Shown piece after piece: positions 52,605 through 63,251 of a DNA stretch of 64,000 nt (positions are counted from its first letter, which is position 1; each line of letters begins with the position of its first letter). The notes under the pieces are model-generated. The model was not told the DNA's origin. It saw nothing but the letters and a program-made list of their open reading frames with translations, and ran no database searches. The position numbers and the translations under genes were made by a program. The stretch spans positions 164,416,813 to 164,480,812 of the forward strand of contig JAUPFV010000002.1 of the NCBI GenBank assembly GCA_036936605.1. The letters run 5' to 3'. The DNA comes from Limnanthes douglasii subsp. nivea (lineage: Eukaryota; Streptophyta; Magnoliopsida; Brassicales; Limnanthaceae).

Positions 52605-53044
52605 TGTGATCCTAGATGACACAAGGAGCTTAGAACATGGAAATGTGCAAGAACCAGATGAAAAACTTGAAGAAGAAGATGAGCTTGAAGTTGAAGATAT
52701 TCTTATTTTACCGGCTGGTCCAACAACTCGATCAAGAGCAAAACAATTTAACAAAGCTGTTGGAGGATTGCTTAATCAACTAGAGAATCCACGTGATCAA
52801 AACAGCAAGTATGGTGGAAAAGCTTGTCCAACCACTTTGGTCTTGATTCAAGCTAATTGATTTCAACAAATGAGAAAGTGTCTCGATTGTACTCTTTTTC
52901 CCTTGTTCAAGTTTTGTCCCAATGGGTTTTCTTGACAAGGTTTTTAATGAGGCAATTGTTTCACTTCATCATTGACCATTTGTTGAAATAAAAGCCCAAT
53001 GCCCATCTACACCAAAAGCCACGTCCTTGGAGGAGGGAAGGGTC
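52605..53044 (+). pseudogene. G2 pol 3' end and UTR, copy 2
   Basis: It encodes [27 protein letters not shown]...[17 protein letters not shown]...LVLIQAN and stop at 52858-52860. UTR and polypurine tract GGAGGAGGGAAGGGTC (53029-53044) follow. It is nearly identical to the ends at 46596 and 34012 (minus). Confidence 0.8.
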
Positions 53045-53471
53045 TGATTTCCAGCTTATATCATTAATACTTGTATTTTCAATATTAAAGCATTTTGTTT
53101 CCAAGAAAAGCCTTAATTGTTTTAGAGGCATGCATTATGTTTCCAAGAACAGCCTTAATTGTGTTCAAGACTAGTTCTTTCTCCTATAAAAACTATGTAG
53201 TCAGAATTCTAATGGTTAGACTATCTTTGATTCTGAAAAAACTTCTTAAGTTTTACTCTTCTCTTGTTGTTGTGTAATATCCACAAGAAAACATGTTCTT
53301 CATTTGGTGCGTCATATCCAAAGGAAGAACAGTTGGAATATCAAAGGCCTTTCCACAACCTTTGTGTGACATATCAATCTACATCCTTTGATCCTTGAAT
53401 CCTTTTGGGTTCCTGGTTGCAAAGTTATCCCTATCCCATTTCAGAGTGCCGATTCTAGGAGGAGTTTATCA
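53045..53471 (+). repeat. LTR of G2 copy 2
   Basis: 427 bp, TGATTTCCAGC to GAGTTTATCA, very close to the other three G2 LTRs. A TATA-like CTCCTATAAAAAC lies near 53182. Confidence 0.9.
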
Positions 53472-53473
53472 AG

Positions 53474-53485
53474 TGGTATCAGAGC
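53474..53485 (+). promoter_or_regulatory. Primer binding site, G2 copy 2
   Basis: TGGTATCAGAGC, 2 bp after the LTR end; initiator tRNA-Met type. Confidence 0.9.
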
Positions 53486-53802
53486 AACATTCTGAAAGTT
53501 GGGTATTCTCTTTCTCATTAATTTTTCTTCATCTATTTTATATTATCAGTGTGTTTGTGAAGATTTGAGTGTTAGTGTGATGATTTCATTTTGAATCACG
53601 AAATTCTTATCTGTTTCACCCTAGTTATAGTTGTTTGACATTTAAAATCGTAGAAAATCATTTTTAAGTGATGTTGTGAAACTTATCTCTTAATATTCTT
53701 AGGAAAACAGATTTGGATATGTTTTATGGTTTTAAATAAACTGAAGAACTTTCCAAGGACTTGTTGCTGATAATTTGTTTTTGTTTTGTTTTGTAGAAAA
53801 GG

Positions 53803-56800
53803 ATGTCTAATTCAAATGATGCAGAAAACAGTAATTTCAATAACAACAAGCTTCTAATTGAAGCTATGACAAAGTTGATAGACACCAAGATAGATGCCTT
53901 TCGCGAAGAGCTTCAATCAAACACTTACCACGAGCGGAACCGTTCACGACAAACCAATCCAAGAAGAAACCATGAACTACCTGAACAATTCAGAAATGAA
54001 GCCGCTGATGAGTATTATGAACGTATGAGCAATTCGTCTCGAAACAGCCATAAAAGGCACCATAGACTTACAAGAGAGGGCAACGAACGTATGCATGACA
54101 ATCTTGGAGGTCTCAAGATTAAGATTCCACCATTCCATGGAAAAAACTATCCAGATGCCTATTTGGAATGGGAAAAGAAGATTGAACTCGTTTTCAACGT
54201 TCAACACTACACGGAGACCAATCGAGTAAGAATCGCTGCTACTGAATTTTATGATTATGCTCTTAGTTGGTGGGATCAACTAGTTACCTCAAGAAGGCGT
54301 AATGAGGAACATCCTATAGAATCATGGGAAGAAATGAAAGCCATTATGCGGAAGAGGTTTGTTCCTCGTCATTACCACCGTGAGCTGCATCTAAAGCTGA
54401 GGAGATTAACACAAGGAAGCCGATCTGTTGAAGAGTATTATCAAGAAATGGAGACCTTAATGTTGCGAGTTGATATTTCAGAAGATAGAGAGGCAACAAT
54501 GTCAAGGTTTCTTGGGGGTTTAAATAGAGAAATTCAAGACAGATTGGAAACTCAGTATTATGTTGAACTAGAAGAGATGCTACACAAAGCTTTGCTATTT
54601 GAACAACAAGTTAAAAGAAAAAACTCCTCAATATCAAGTTACGGTTCAGGGGCAGTAACAATTAAGCCAAGTTATTCAAAAGATGAGATGACCAATTAGC
54701 AGAAAGGAAGCTATGTAGAGGTGAACCAGAAATCTGGAACACCATTGTCTATTGATAACAAGGGAAAACCTAAAGAGGTTGCAATTAGAAGTCGTGATGT
54801 TAAGTGTTTCAAGTGCAAAGGGATGGGACATTATGCTAATGAGTGTTCTAATAAGAAGATTATGACAATTCTAGATAATGGAGAAATAATTTCAGAGGAA
54901 GAAGAAATTGTCTCTGATTCTTCCGAAGAACACTTAGAGCGACCTGCTAAAGGAGATTTATTGGTAGCCAGAAGGTCTTTAAGCGTTCAAACAAAAGAAG
55001 AAGAGCAAGAGCAAAGGGAGAATCTGTTTCACACTAGGTGTCTTGTTCAAGAGAAAGTTTGTAGCCTTATTATCGATGGAGGAAGTTGTACCAATGTGGC
55101 AAGTGAATCTATGGTAAAGAAGCTTGGTTTAAAAACGAAAACGAACCCAACACCTTACAAGCTTCAATGGCTTAATGACAATGGAGAAATGAAAGTTAGC
55201 CACCAAGTAGAAGTTCCCTTAGCCATTGGTAAGTACGAAGATGAAGTTTTATGTGATGTTCTACCAATGGAGGCTAGTCACATACTGTTAGGAAGGCCAT
55301 GGCAATCTGATCGAAAGGTTATCCATGATGGATTCACTAATCGCCATACATTTGAGTTTCAAGGAAGGAAAACCACTCTAGTTCCCATGACTCCACGAGA
55401 AGATTACCAAGATCAAAAGCATATGCTGAACAAGGAAAGTCGGGTAACTAAACATTCGAATTTCTATGCAAAATCTGGCGAGGTTAAGAAAGCTTTATTC
55501 TCTAGGCAACCGATGTTACTTTTTGTGTTTAAGGAAACTCTTATGAGTTTAACTAACTTGACACCGGTGTTGCAGAGTGAGATGACTTCTCTCTTGCAGG
55601 AATTTGAAGATGTATTCCCTGAAGACAATCCAAAGGGGCTTCCACCAAATAGAGGCATCGAACACCAAATAGATTTTGTACGTGGAGCCTCCCTTCCTAA
55701 CAGACCTGCTTATAGAACTAATCTAGTGGAGACAAAAGAATTGCAAAGGCAAATCAGTGAACTGATGGAAAAAGGACATATCCGTGAAAGCATGAGTCCT
55801 TGTGCGGTACCAGTTCTACTTGTGCCCAAGAAAGATGGAAGCTGGAGAATGTGTGTTGATTGCAGTGCCATCAACAACATAACAGTAAAGTATCGCCATC
55901 CTATACCTAGATTAGATGATATGTTAGATGAATTGCATGGTTCTAGCATTTTTTCTAAGATTGATCTTAAAAGTGGTTATCACCAAATTAGGATGAAAAA
56001 AGGGGATGAGTGGAAAACTGCATTTAAAACTAAGCATGGACTATATGAATGGTTAGTAATTCTATTTGGGCTGACTAATGCACCTAGTACATTCATGCGG
56101 TTAATGAATCATGTTCTAAGGGCTTATATAGGAGCTTTTGTTGTAGTATATTTCGATGACATCTTAATTTATAGCAAGTGCTTAGAAGAACATGTTCACC
56201 ATCTGAAATTGATTTTAAGTGTACTTAGGAAGGAAAATCTCTATGCTAATCTTAAGAAATCCACTTTTTGTACCGATAATCTTATCTTTTTAGGTTTTGT
56301 TATAAGTGCAGATGGTATTAAGGTGGATGAGGAAAAGGTTAAGGCAATCCGCGAATGGCCAAGTCCAAAAACAGTTGGAGAAGTGAGAAGCTTCCACGGC
56401 CTTGTAGGATTTTATAGGCGTTTTGTCAAAGATTTCAGCACCTTAGCTGCACCACTCACTGAAATAATAAAGAACGACGTTGGTTTCAAGTGGGAACAAG
56501 CTCAAGAAGAAGCATTTCAATCCTTAAAAGAGAAGCTTACTCATGCTCCTGTCTTGACATTACCTGATTTTCTTAAAACTTTCGAGATTGAATGTGATGT
56601 TTCTGGAATTGGGATTGGAGCTGTTTTGATGCAGGATAAAAAGCCCATAGCTTATTTCAGTGAAAAGCTTGGAGGAGCTACTCAAAACTATCCTACTTAT
56701 GACAAGGAGTTGTATGCCTTAGTTCGAGCTTTGCAAACATGGCAGCATTATTTGTGGCCAAAGGAGTTTGCCATACACACTGACCATGAATCTCTCAAAC

Positions 56801-57471
56801 ACCTAAAAGGTCAGCAAAAACTTAACAAAAGACATGCAAGGTGGATAGAATTTGTTGAGACATTTCCATATGTCATCAAATACAAACAACGTAAAGAAAA
56901 TATTGTTGCTGATGCGTTGTCCCGAAGGTATGCCTAAATCACTACTCTTGAAGCTAAGATTTTAGGATTTGATCATCTTAAGAGTTTTTATGAAAATGAT
57001 TCTGATTTTGGAAAGATGTATCAAGCATGTGCAAAGTTTGCTTCCGGGCGGTTCCATAGGCATGGAGGATTCTTATTCTTTGATAAACGTTTATGTGGGC
57101 CTAATTGTTCCATGAGAGATTTACTTGTTAGAGAAGCCCATGGAGAAGGGTTAATGGGACATTTTGGAATAGCTAAAACTCTCAAGGTAAATGCTGGATC
57201 ACTTCCATTGGCCACATATGAGTAGGGATGTTGAAAGAATATGTGACATATGTGCTACTTGTAAACAAGCCAAATCTAAGGTTCAATCCCACGGTTTGTA
57301 TACTCCATTACCTATTCCTACGCATCCTTGGAATGATATATCTATGGACTTTGTAGTTGGATTGCCTAGGACTAGAACTCGTAAGGATTCCCTTTTTGTG
57401 GTTGTTGATCGATTCTCTAAAATGGCACACTTTGTTGCTTGTCACAAAACTGATGATGTGATCCTAGATGA
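53803..57471 (+). pseudogene. G2 Gag-Pol polyprotein, copy 2
   Basis: Gag starts MSNSNDAENSNFNNNKLL. The frame runs through a single TAG (54697-54699, where copy 1 has TAT) and is then open to 56937. Domains: gag core, [14 protein letters not shown] knuckle (about 54807), protease [12 protein letters not shown] (about 55069), RT with [21 protein letters not shown] and YFDD (56149-56160), RNase H with [12 protein letters not shown] and [15 protein letters not shown] at 56935 (TTA in copy 1) ends the frame. Integrase continues after it ([10 protein letters not shown]), takes a one-base insertion near 57187, and stops at KTDD, where a GATGATG microhomology joins it to VILDD of the pol end. Few lesions suggest recent loss of function. 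A chromovirus-type element. Confidence 0.85.
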
Positions 57472-57935
57472 TATTTACACGGTAAAAAACACATATACTA
57501 AGAGAGTCGCGAAGTCATCATGGTTGATTAAAGAGCACACATCGTGAAGAGATTCTTTTACAATATATCAGCAGTGTTTGGTAAAATCTGAATTAAAGTT
57601 ATTATCGGGCAAAAATACCTCATGAAGGGCGTAACCTATTTAGTTTCAGTGGGTTTAAAATTTCTTATAGATGTATTCTAGTATTCTGTGCATGTAGCTG
57701 GTCTTTTTTTACTACTATAATCACTCAATTCATTATATATTCAAATTAAGGAGATAAAGTTTATACTGTGCATTTTTTTCAATCGTGGATGATCGAAATT
57801 ACGTTATAAGAAAAATGAGGCATTAACTACTAAAAATAAATAATTTATTTTCTTATTGACCTAATTTTTTTTTGAGTGAATTAACTTTGAATTCACTAAA
57901 TATTTATTTAAAATATAGATATAAAGATCATTAAA
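57472..57935. other. Non-coding DNA, partly a diverged repeat
   Basis: 57600-57850 is a relative of 42580-42880. The rest is AT-rich with no coding signal. Confidence 0.4.
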
Positions 57936-58253
57936 GGGTATGGCTATATATACCCAAAACGAGTTTAAGTATACCCAAAAACAACAGTTGACTTTGGATT
58001 GACTTTTTTTTTGACATTTTTACCCTCCATCAGAAAATTAATATCAAAACTGCCATTAAGTAAAAAAAAACTACTAAGTTTATCCTGAGTATACCCAATT
58101 CACCAAAAGTCCTATTTTGCTATGTATACCCAAACAAACACTCTTCTTTGCTGAATTTACTATCCAAATAGTATAGTTTCTTAAAAATTTTGAAATCTAA
58201 TTCAAACTTCTTAAAAAAATCAAGAACACTCAAACTAAAACGCAAAATCGATC

Positions 58254-60694
58254 ATGTCGGAAGCAGAATTAGGGATCAGCGTGGAGGAGTTGATGTCGCT
58301 GGAGAGAAGGAATGATGAATTTTCGCCGGAAAACGAGATTGCGTCGCCGGAGAAGGAGCCATGGTCGCCGGAACCGCCACCACCGTCGCCGGCGAAGGTA
58401 TTGAATAACCCGGCTGGCCTAGCACCATCGGTTCCAGCACATGGAACCGATGGTGCGTAGGTGACGCACGGTCGGTTCTTGGCCAAGAACCGGCCGTGCG
58501 TCACCTACGCACCATCGGTTCAATGTGCTGGAACCGATGGTGCTAGGCCACGCAGCCGGTCGGTTCCCAGCCCCAGCACCACCGGTGCTGAGGCCAAGAA
58601 CCGGTGGACCTGGGGCCTCAGTCCGCTCGGTTCTGAGGCCCCAGCACCACCGGTTCATGGCCTCGGCACCGGTGGTGCTGATGGCCTTGTCCGGCCGGTT
58701 CTGAGGCCTAGAACCAACGGTTTTAGGCCTCAGAACCTTGGATTCGCGCATTTTTTTCGAAAAAAAGCTTGATTTTTTTTTTTTTGTTAACTATACTTGA
58801 ATGTTTATTGTGCCTTTTTGTTGTGTAACAGGGGACGGATGTCGCAAGTGGGACTGATGCACCTTCCGCTACCGATTATAGTCATTTGTTCTTCACTACC
58901 GAGTTCTACACACATGACGCGTTGGTGAAATGGGTTACGAAGATCGGAAAACTTTATGGTATGGTTATCAACATAAGTCGGCGCGACAAAGTAAACAGCA
59001 GAAAAAACCCGAGAGTTTATTTCCAGTGTGAGAGGGGGGGGAAATATATTCCAAAGGTTGCAGAAAAAGACCGCAAACGGAAGTCTACAGGAACGAAAAA
59101 GATTGGCTGCCCATTTGAGCTTCTCGGGTCAATGGTTGCCCCAGATCAATGGAAGTTAGAAGTAAAATGTGGTACTCATAACCATGACACTTCTATACAT
59201 CTAGATGGTCATTCTTTTGCTGGCCGTTTGAATGATGAAGAGATGGAGTATGTTGAACGAGCGACCTTCATTGGTACTAACCCCAGAGATATACTGAATG
59301 GTGTGAAGAAATTGAACGAAGATAATGTTTCTACCATGCGGACGATCTACAATGCACGTCAAAAAAATCGGGTTCTAAAGAAGGCGGGTAGGTCACAACT
59401 TCAGTTCTTGTGGGGTGAGCTTAAGTCACACAATTATTATGAATGGCATAAATCTGGTGAAGACGATGGACAAATCATTACAGATTTGTTTTTTGCCCAT
59501 CCTGTCAGTGTTGACCTTTTGCGCACATTTCCTATAGTTTTGATTATGGATAGTACATATAAAGTGATACGATATGGTATGCCATTTTTCGAGATAGTCG
59601 GTGTGACGTGTACTGGATTGACTTTCTGCGCGGCATTTGCCTTCATGTCGGGTGAGAAGTTAAACAACTTCAAATGGGTATTAGAGTGTTTGAAATCGTT
59701 GATTTCCGTTCATGGAATTGAAGAACCGCGGGTTATCCTAACCGACAGAGATTTAGCATTGATGAATGCTATAGGAGTGGTATTCCCAAAGACAACGCAT
59801 ATGCTATGTCGCTGGCACGTTAACCAAAATGTTGTAGGGCAAACAAGAGAGCACTTCCGCGAGAAAAGTGATCATAAAGAATTTGTTAGTGCTTGGCAGA
59901 AGATTGCGTATAGTAAATCAGAGATTGAATTCGATGCCGCCAGACGGGAGATGCTATTGAAGTACAAAGCTTACCCTAAAGCAATTGAATACACTGAAAA
60001 ATCGTGGCTCGATAAGTACATGGACAAATTTGTTGTTTGGAAGACGAACAAAAACATGCATTTGGGACATTGCACAACAAACCGCGTTGAGAGTGCTCAT
60101 TCTAACCTAAAGCGTTACATACGTACGAGCAAATTAAACTTCGAGTTATTTTGGGGCAGGGTTCATTCGCTTGTTGAAATCCAACATGCTGCCATCAGGG
60201 CGTCGTTCGAGAAAAGTCGTTACATAGCACTGCATAAGTTCTCGGATAAACTGTTTGATGAGATTCGAGGCCAGGTTTCCCACGTGGCTTTAGAACTATT
60301 TTTCGAGGAAGTAGAGAAGGCCGAAGATACCAAGATGGTCGCTATTGAAGATGGACCGGATGTTAAAGACACTGGCGAGTGTATATGCGCTGTAAAATCT
60401 ACCCATGGTATACCTTGCTATCACCAGGTCCGCAAGTGGCGTGAAGGTGGAATGTCTGCCTCTCTAGGTGCTTTTCACGTCCACTGGACAAGGTTAGAAA
60501 TAATGCCTCGTACTTTCCGTACGACCATGGAAATTCTCAAAGATGATCTGCTAAAGCTAGTTAACGATGTCATGGATACGAAAGATGAAAGCCGTATCAA
60601 ACATATTTACAAGAAATGGTTTGAAGTTGTTTACCCTGAAACATTGTCATTGCTAGAGCCATTGGAGAAGCAGAAACACCGAGGCCGCCCATAG
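58254..60694 (+). CDS. FAR1-like MULE transposase (exons 1 and 2, up to in-frame TAG)
   Basis: Exon 1 is 58254-58397 (48 codons, MSEAELGISVEEL...PPPPSPAK, ending AAG|GTATTG). Exon 2 starts at 58832 after TGTGTAACAG and is in phase (GTDVASGTDAPSATDYSHLFF). Domains: a FAR1-type DNA-binding finger (58900-59200: FQCERGG, GCPFELL, CGTHNHD) and a MULE DDE core with MDSTYK (Asp 59548-59550), TDRDLALMNAI (Asp 59744-59746), a CRWHV box (about 59805) and NRVESAHS (Glu 60089-60091). A SWIM finger has C-x-C (60380-60388) and C-x-H (60416-60424). It ends at TAG 60692-60694, but the same frame continues into an OTU domain with no gap, so the stop is probably a single point mutation or a readthrough codon. 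Role: excision and insertion of the element. Confidence 0.85.
58415..58550. repeat. 136-bp zero-loop palindrome inside intron 1
   Basis: The arms 58415-58482 and 58483-58550 are reverse complements with 66 of 68 positions paired and no spacer (centre CTTGG|CCAAG). The arm contains GCACCATCGGTTCCAGCAC and TGCGTAGGTGACGCACGG. It is strongly GC-rich in an AT-rich region. It explains why almost the same short frame (MTHGRFLAKNRPCVTYAPSV) appears on both strands. Confidence 0.95.
58551..58745. repeat. GC-rich short inverted repeats beside the palindrome
   Basis: Further hairpin-forming pairs, such as CAGCACCACCGG / CCGGTGGTGCTG, and GGTTCTGAGGCCTAGAACC followed by its near reverse complement (58697-58738). 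All lie within intron 1. Confidence 0.8.
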
Positions 60695-61693
60695 GTGAAA
60701 AGAAAGTTAGTGGTTGATACATCATCCACTAAACGGGACATGAGCGGATGGGAGTACCCGCTGAAAGAGGATGAAGCTAGTCATGACGCAGTCATGCAGT
60801 CTTTAAAACCAACAAAAGTTAAAAAGAGTAAAGCAGTTGGTAGTGAATCAACGATTCGGAAAGATGTGCCTAGAGTACCTCGTACTCGTACTCGTACCTC
60901 TTCCATTGCCTCCCTAGGTAGCAACATCGTACAACCGTCCATTGATCGAGTCACAGAACTAGTACATGACCCGAAAGGTTTTTTGCGTTGGTTTCCGATT
61001 CACTTCAACCCTTTTATATCGGGTATTAATGATGTTAAGCCAGATGGACATTGTGGATACAGAGCAGTTTCATTCGGGTTGTATGGTCATGAAGAAGGAT
61101 GGCGAGGTGTTCGGAAGGCAATATACGATGAGCTAATGGAAAACTACGACACATACAGCAAGATTTATAACGGTAAAGAGGATTACCTGAAGGTTGCAGA
61201 AAGTATAAACTACTACGAGACACCAGCGTCACCCAAATATTGGATGACAATGCCTGAGATGGGTATTGCGATTGCAACCAAGTTCGAATGCATTGTTCAT
61301 TTTGTGTCACTCGTAGGGAATCACAACTGTAGTCATACTTTTTTACCTCTGCGCGGTAAGCCTCCCATTATGGCCCAAAGACGTGAGATTGGGTTTGGAT
61401 TCGTCGATACTAACCACTTTGTCAATGTAAGTCATTCGATATATGGTTATGTTTTTCCTCACCACTATATAACTCAATTGTTGATTCTAATTTAAGTACC
61501 TATGAAACAGTTATCAATCAAGCCCCTTTGCCCTTGCGCACGCATACATCCTACGTGGCAGAAGTTGAAGAGCGAAGAGGCTACGCATTGGGAGCTACCA
61601 TTAGTTGGTCGCTGCCAGAAATATACGGAACTCGAAGGTAGAAAGCCAGTTAGTTCATTCCCAGAAGTAACTAATCTTGACGAGTTTGTTTAG
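60695..61693 (+). CDS. OTU-like cysteine protease domain, C-terminal part of the same MULE gene
   Basis: It continues the transposase frame directly after TAG. A linker (KRDMSGWEYPLKEDE) leads to the OTU domain: DVKPDGHCGYRAV with catalytic Cys at 61052-61054, WRGVRKAIYDELMENY, and TNHFVN with catalytic His at 61415-61417. A probable 84-bp intron (61427-61510, donor AAT|GTAAGT, acceptor AAACAG) joins to LSIKPLCPCARIHPTWQKLKS...TNLDEFV and stop at 61691-61693. OTU domains remove ubiquitin-like tags. Fusion of OTU to FAR1-type MULE transposases is known in plants; the function there is not settled. Without readthrough of the TAG it has no ATG near its start. Confidence 0.75.
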
Positions 61694-61968
61694 TAGGTTT
61701 ATGTGTTTCGTTCGGGTTTATTGTTTCAAACTCTTCTGTGTCTCTTGGTCGCTTTACGTCATTTGTGAGGATTTATGTTGTTTAGAACTTTGTTTTACTA
61801 CATCGTTTTGGTTCTTTTGGTATTTTCTCTATTATTGCATTTATTCATTCTATGTACCGACTAATAACGATAAGCCAATAATCATTTCATAACTAAAATA
61901 AAACATCACAAACAAGCAAGAACAACATATTCTAAACATTAGTACATAACTTGATATATAACAGACAG

Positions 61969-62373
61969 TTAGTCGAAATCATAGCCTCCATTGTCGCTGA
62001 GAATACGCACTGTTTCCTCCTTCATGGCAATTTGAGAATGAACGTATTGTGCCATTTCGAACGACATATAGTCTGTGATCATTAGACCAAAGGAGTCGAA
62101 CGCTTCATTCCTAACTTCTGGGGGCTCGTTAAACACCAAGAACATCGGTCCACCAGTTATAGCCTTGTACCTAGTGGCTACCTCTTGACGAGTACGGGAT
62201 CGAGGCATTTGTCTTGATGTAGACATTTCGCCGTACATGAAATACATCATACACAAAACTTCATCGAAGAACTCATCGGTATTATCGTCCGGCCGTTTGA
62301 ACTTCACAGCTTTCGCAGCCTTGAGCAGATGAGCATCATCAAACACACTCCAACCCATTAAGATGGACTTCAA
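61969..62373 (-). CDS. Unknown MULE-2 minus-strand protein, 134 aa
   Basis: An intact frame from ATG 62373 to TAG 61969 on the minus strand: MKSILMGWSVFDDAHLLKAAK...DEFFDEVLCMMYFMYGEM...MPRSRTRQEVATRYKAI...YVHSQIAMKEETVRILSDNGGYDFD. It is mildly acidic with a basic RSRTR patch, predicted mostly helical by eye. There is no signal peptide or clear zinc motif. It faces the transposase/OTU gene tail to tail, 276 bp apart, like mudrB relative to mudrA, but I see no mudrB similarity. A TATA box and three E2F-like sites lie just upstream, so it looks like a real gene. Function unknown. Confidence 0.6.
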   Translation of the reverse strand: MKSILMGWSVFDDAHLLKAAKAVKFKRPDDNTDEFFDEVLCMMYFMYGEMSTSRQMPRSRTRQEVATRYKAITGGPMFLVFNEPPEVRNEAFDSFGLMITDYMSFEMAQYVHSQIAMKEETVRILSDNGGYDFD

Positions 62374-62420
62374 CTATGTTAAAAGGAGAGTTTTGTGTGT
62401 TTGGTGTTGTAAGGTATGCT

Positions 62421-62431
62421 TTCTTATATAG
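62421..62431 (-). promoter_or_regulatory. TATA box of the minus-strand gene
   Basis: The minus strand reads CTATATAAGAA, about 50 bases before the ATG at 62373, leaving room for a short leader. Confidence 0.6.
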
Positions 62432-62450
62432 AAGAATGAGAGTTTACATT

Positions 62451-62504
62451 GGCGGGAAATCTAGAGCGGGAAAAAAGAAAACGCGGGAAAAAAAACCGGG
62501 AAAA
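62451..62504 (-). promoter_or_regulatory. Cluster of E2F-like sites
   Basis: On the minus strand TTTCCCGCC (62459-62451), TTTCCCGC (62473-62466) and TTTCCCGC (62490-62483) match the E2F consensus TTTSSCGC. A fourth, TTTCCCGG (62504-62497 region), is off consensus. They lie 20 to 80 bases upstream of the TATA box. Suggests S-phase-linked expression; inferred. Confidence 0.55.
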
Positions 62505-62524
62505 AAAATCCAAGACAAAATTGC

Positions 62525-62884
62525 GTACCATAGGTACTGTCTTCTGTGTACCTATGGTGCACAGTCTGGTGTACCGATGGTACACCACACTGTGTACCGA
62601 TGGTGCAAACCGCGTGCACCATCGGTACACAGTGTAGTGCACCATCGGTACACTAGACTGTGTACCGATGGTCCCATGCACCGGTCGGTACGTAACGTGC
62701 CGACCGGTGCATGGTACCATCGGTACACAGTCTAGTGTACCGCCGGTACACCACAATGTGTACCGATGGTACCATGTACCATCGGTACTCCCTCCTGTGT
62801 ACCCATGGTGCACGGGCTACAGTACCATGGGTACGCAGTAGTGTGCACCATAGGTACCACCGACTGCGTACCCATGGTGCAATT
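62525..62884. repeat. GC-rich array of nested inverted repeats (core ACCATCGGTAC)
   Basis: A central palindrome has arms at about 62634-62693 and 62695-62754 around a single A, including an exact inner run around CACTAGACTGTGTACCGAT. A separate perfect 17-bp stem with a 7-base loop lies at 62591-62607 / 62615-62631. Many further copies of TGTACCGATGG, ACCATCGGTACAC, TACCCATGGTGCA and variants alternate in orientation across the block. The open frames on both strands here are repeat translations. Confidence 0.9.
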
Positions 62885-63251
62885 TAACTTGTATTTTTTT
62901 TAAAAATATGTTTTCGGTGTTGTGGGGTTTTTTTGACAAGTTTATATCCGAATGTTATTCTGTTTTGCTGTTATGGATTTTAAGTGAATTAATTACTATA
63001 ATAATTTTAGTTTTTGACGAATTTAATATGAAGTAAAGTACAAAAAATGTCGAATTACTAGTATATTGTTATGGTGTTTTCAAGTTATGGTATGACTTAT
63101 GTTAGATCAAGTTAAGTACAAAAACTCAATAAGAACGAAAGTAGAAAGCCGTAGATAGTAGAAGTCATAAGTCGTATTACAAAGTAGATGTCATAAGTCA
63201 TAATACAAAACAACATAATGAAACAACTAAGAAGTCCACATGAATGAAAGA
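62885..63251. other. AT-rich spacer with a short duplication
   Basis: AGAAGTCATAAGTCGTATTA (63150) and AGATGTCATAAGTCATAATA (63185) are near copies. No gene beyond the 3' flank of the PMD gene. Confidence 0.4.

Larger units (their letters stand above)
52605..57471 (+). mobile_element. G2 element copy 2, circularly permuted arrangement
   Basis: Order: pol 3' end (52605-52860), 3' UTR, polypurine tract, LTR (53045-53471), primer site, leader, gag, protease, RT, RNase H, part of integrase. It ends at 57457-57471 with the same 15 bases it started with, TGTGATCCTAGATGA. There is no second LTR. The single LTR therefore serves as 3' LTR for what precedes it and 5' LTR for what follows. Confidence 0.7.

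Noticed and set aside
58461..58772. 103-codon plus-strand frame and its minus-strand twin (58504-58235) with shared MTHGRFLAKNRPC
   Set aside because: Both are translations of the two arms of the palindrome; the frame lies in an intron flanked by good splice sites.
62376..62813. Cysteine/tyrosine-rich open frames of 119 and 129 codons on opposite strands
   Set aside because: They are translations of the inverted-repeat array (repeats such as VPMVH and YRWC) and overlap each other; no independent coding evidence.
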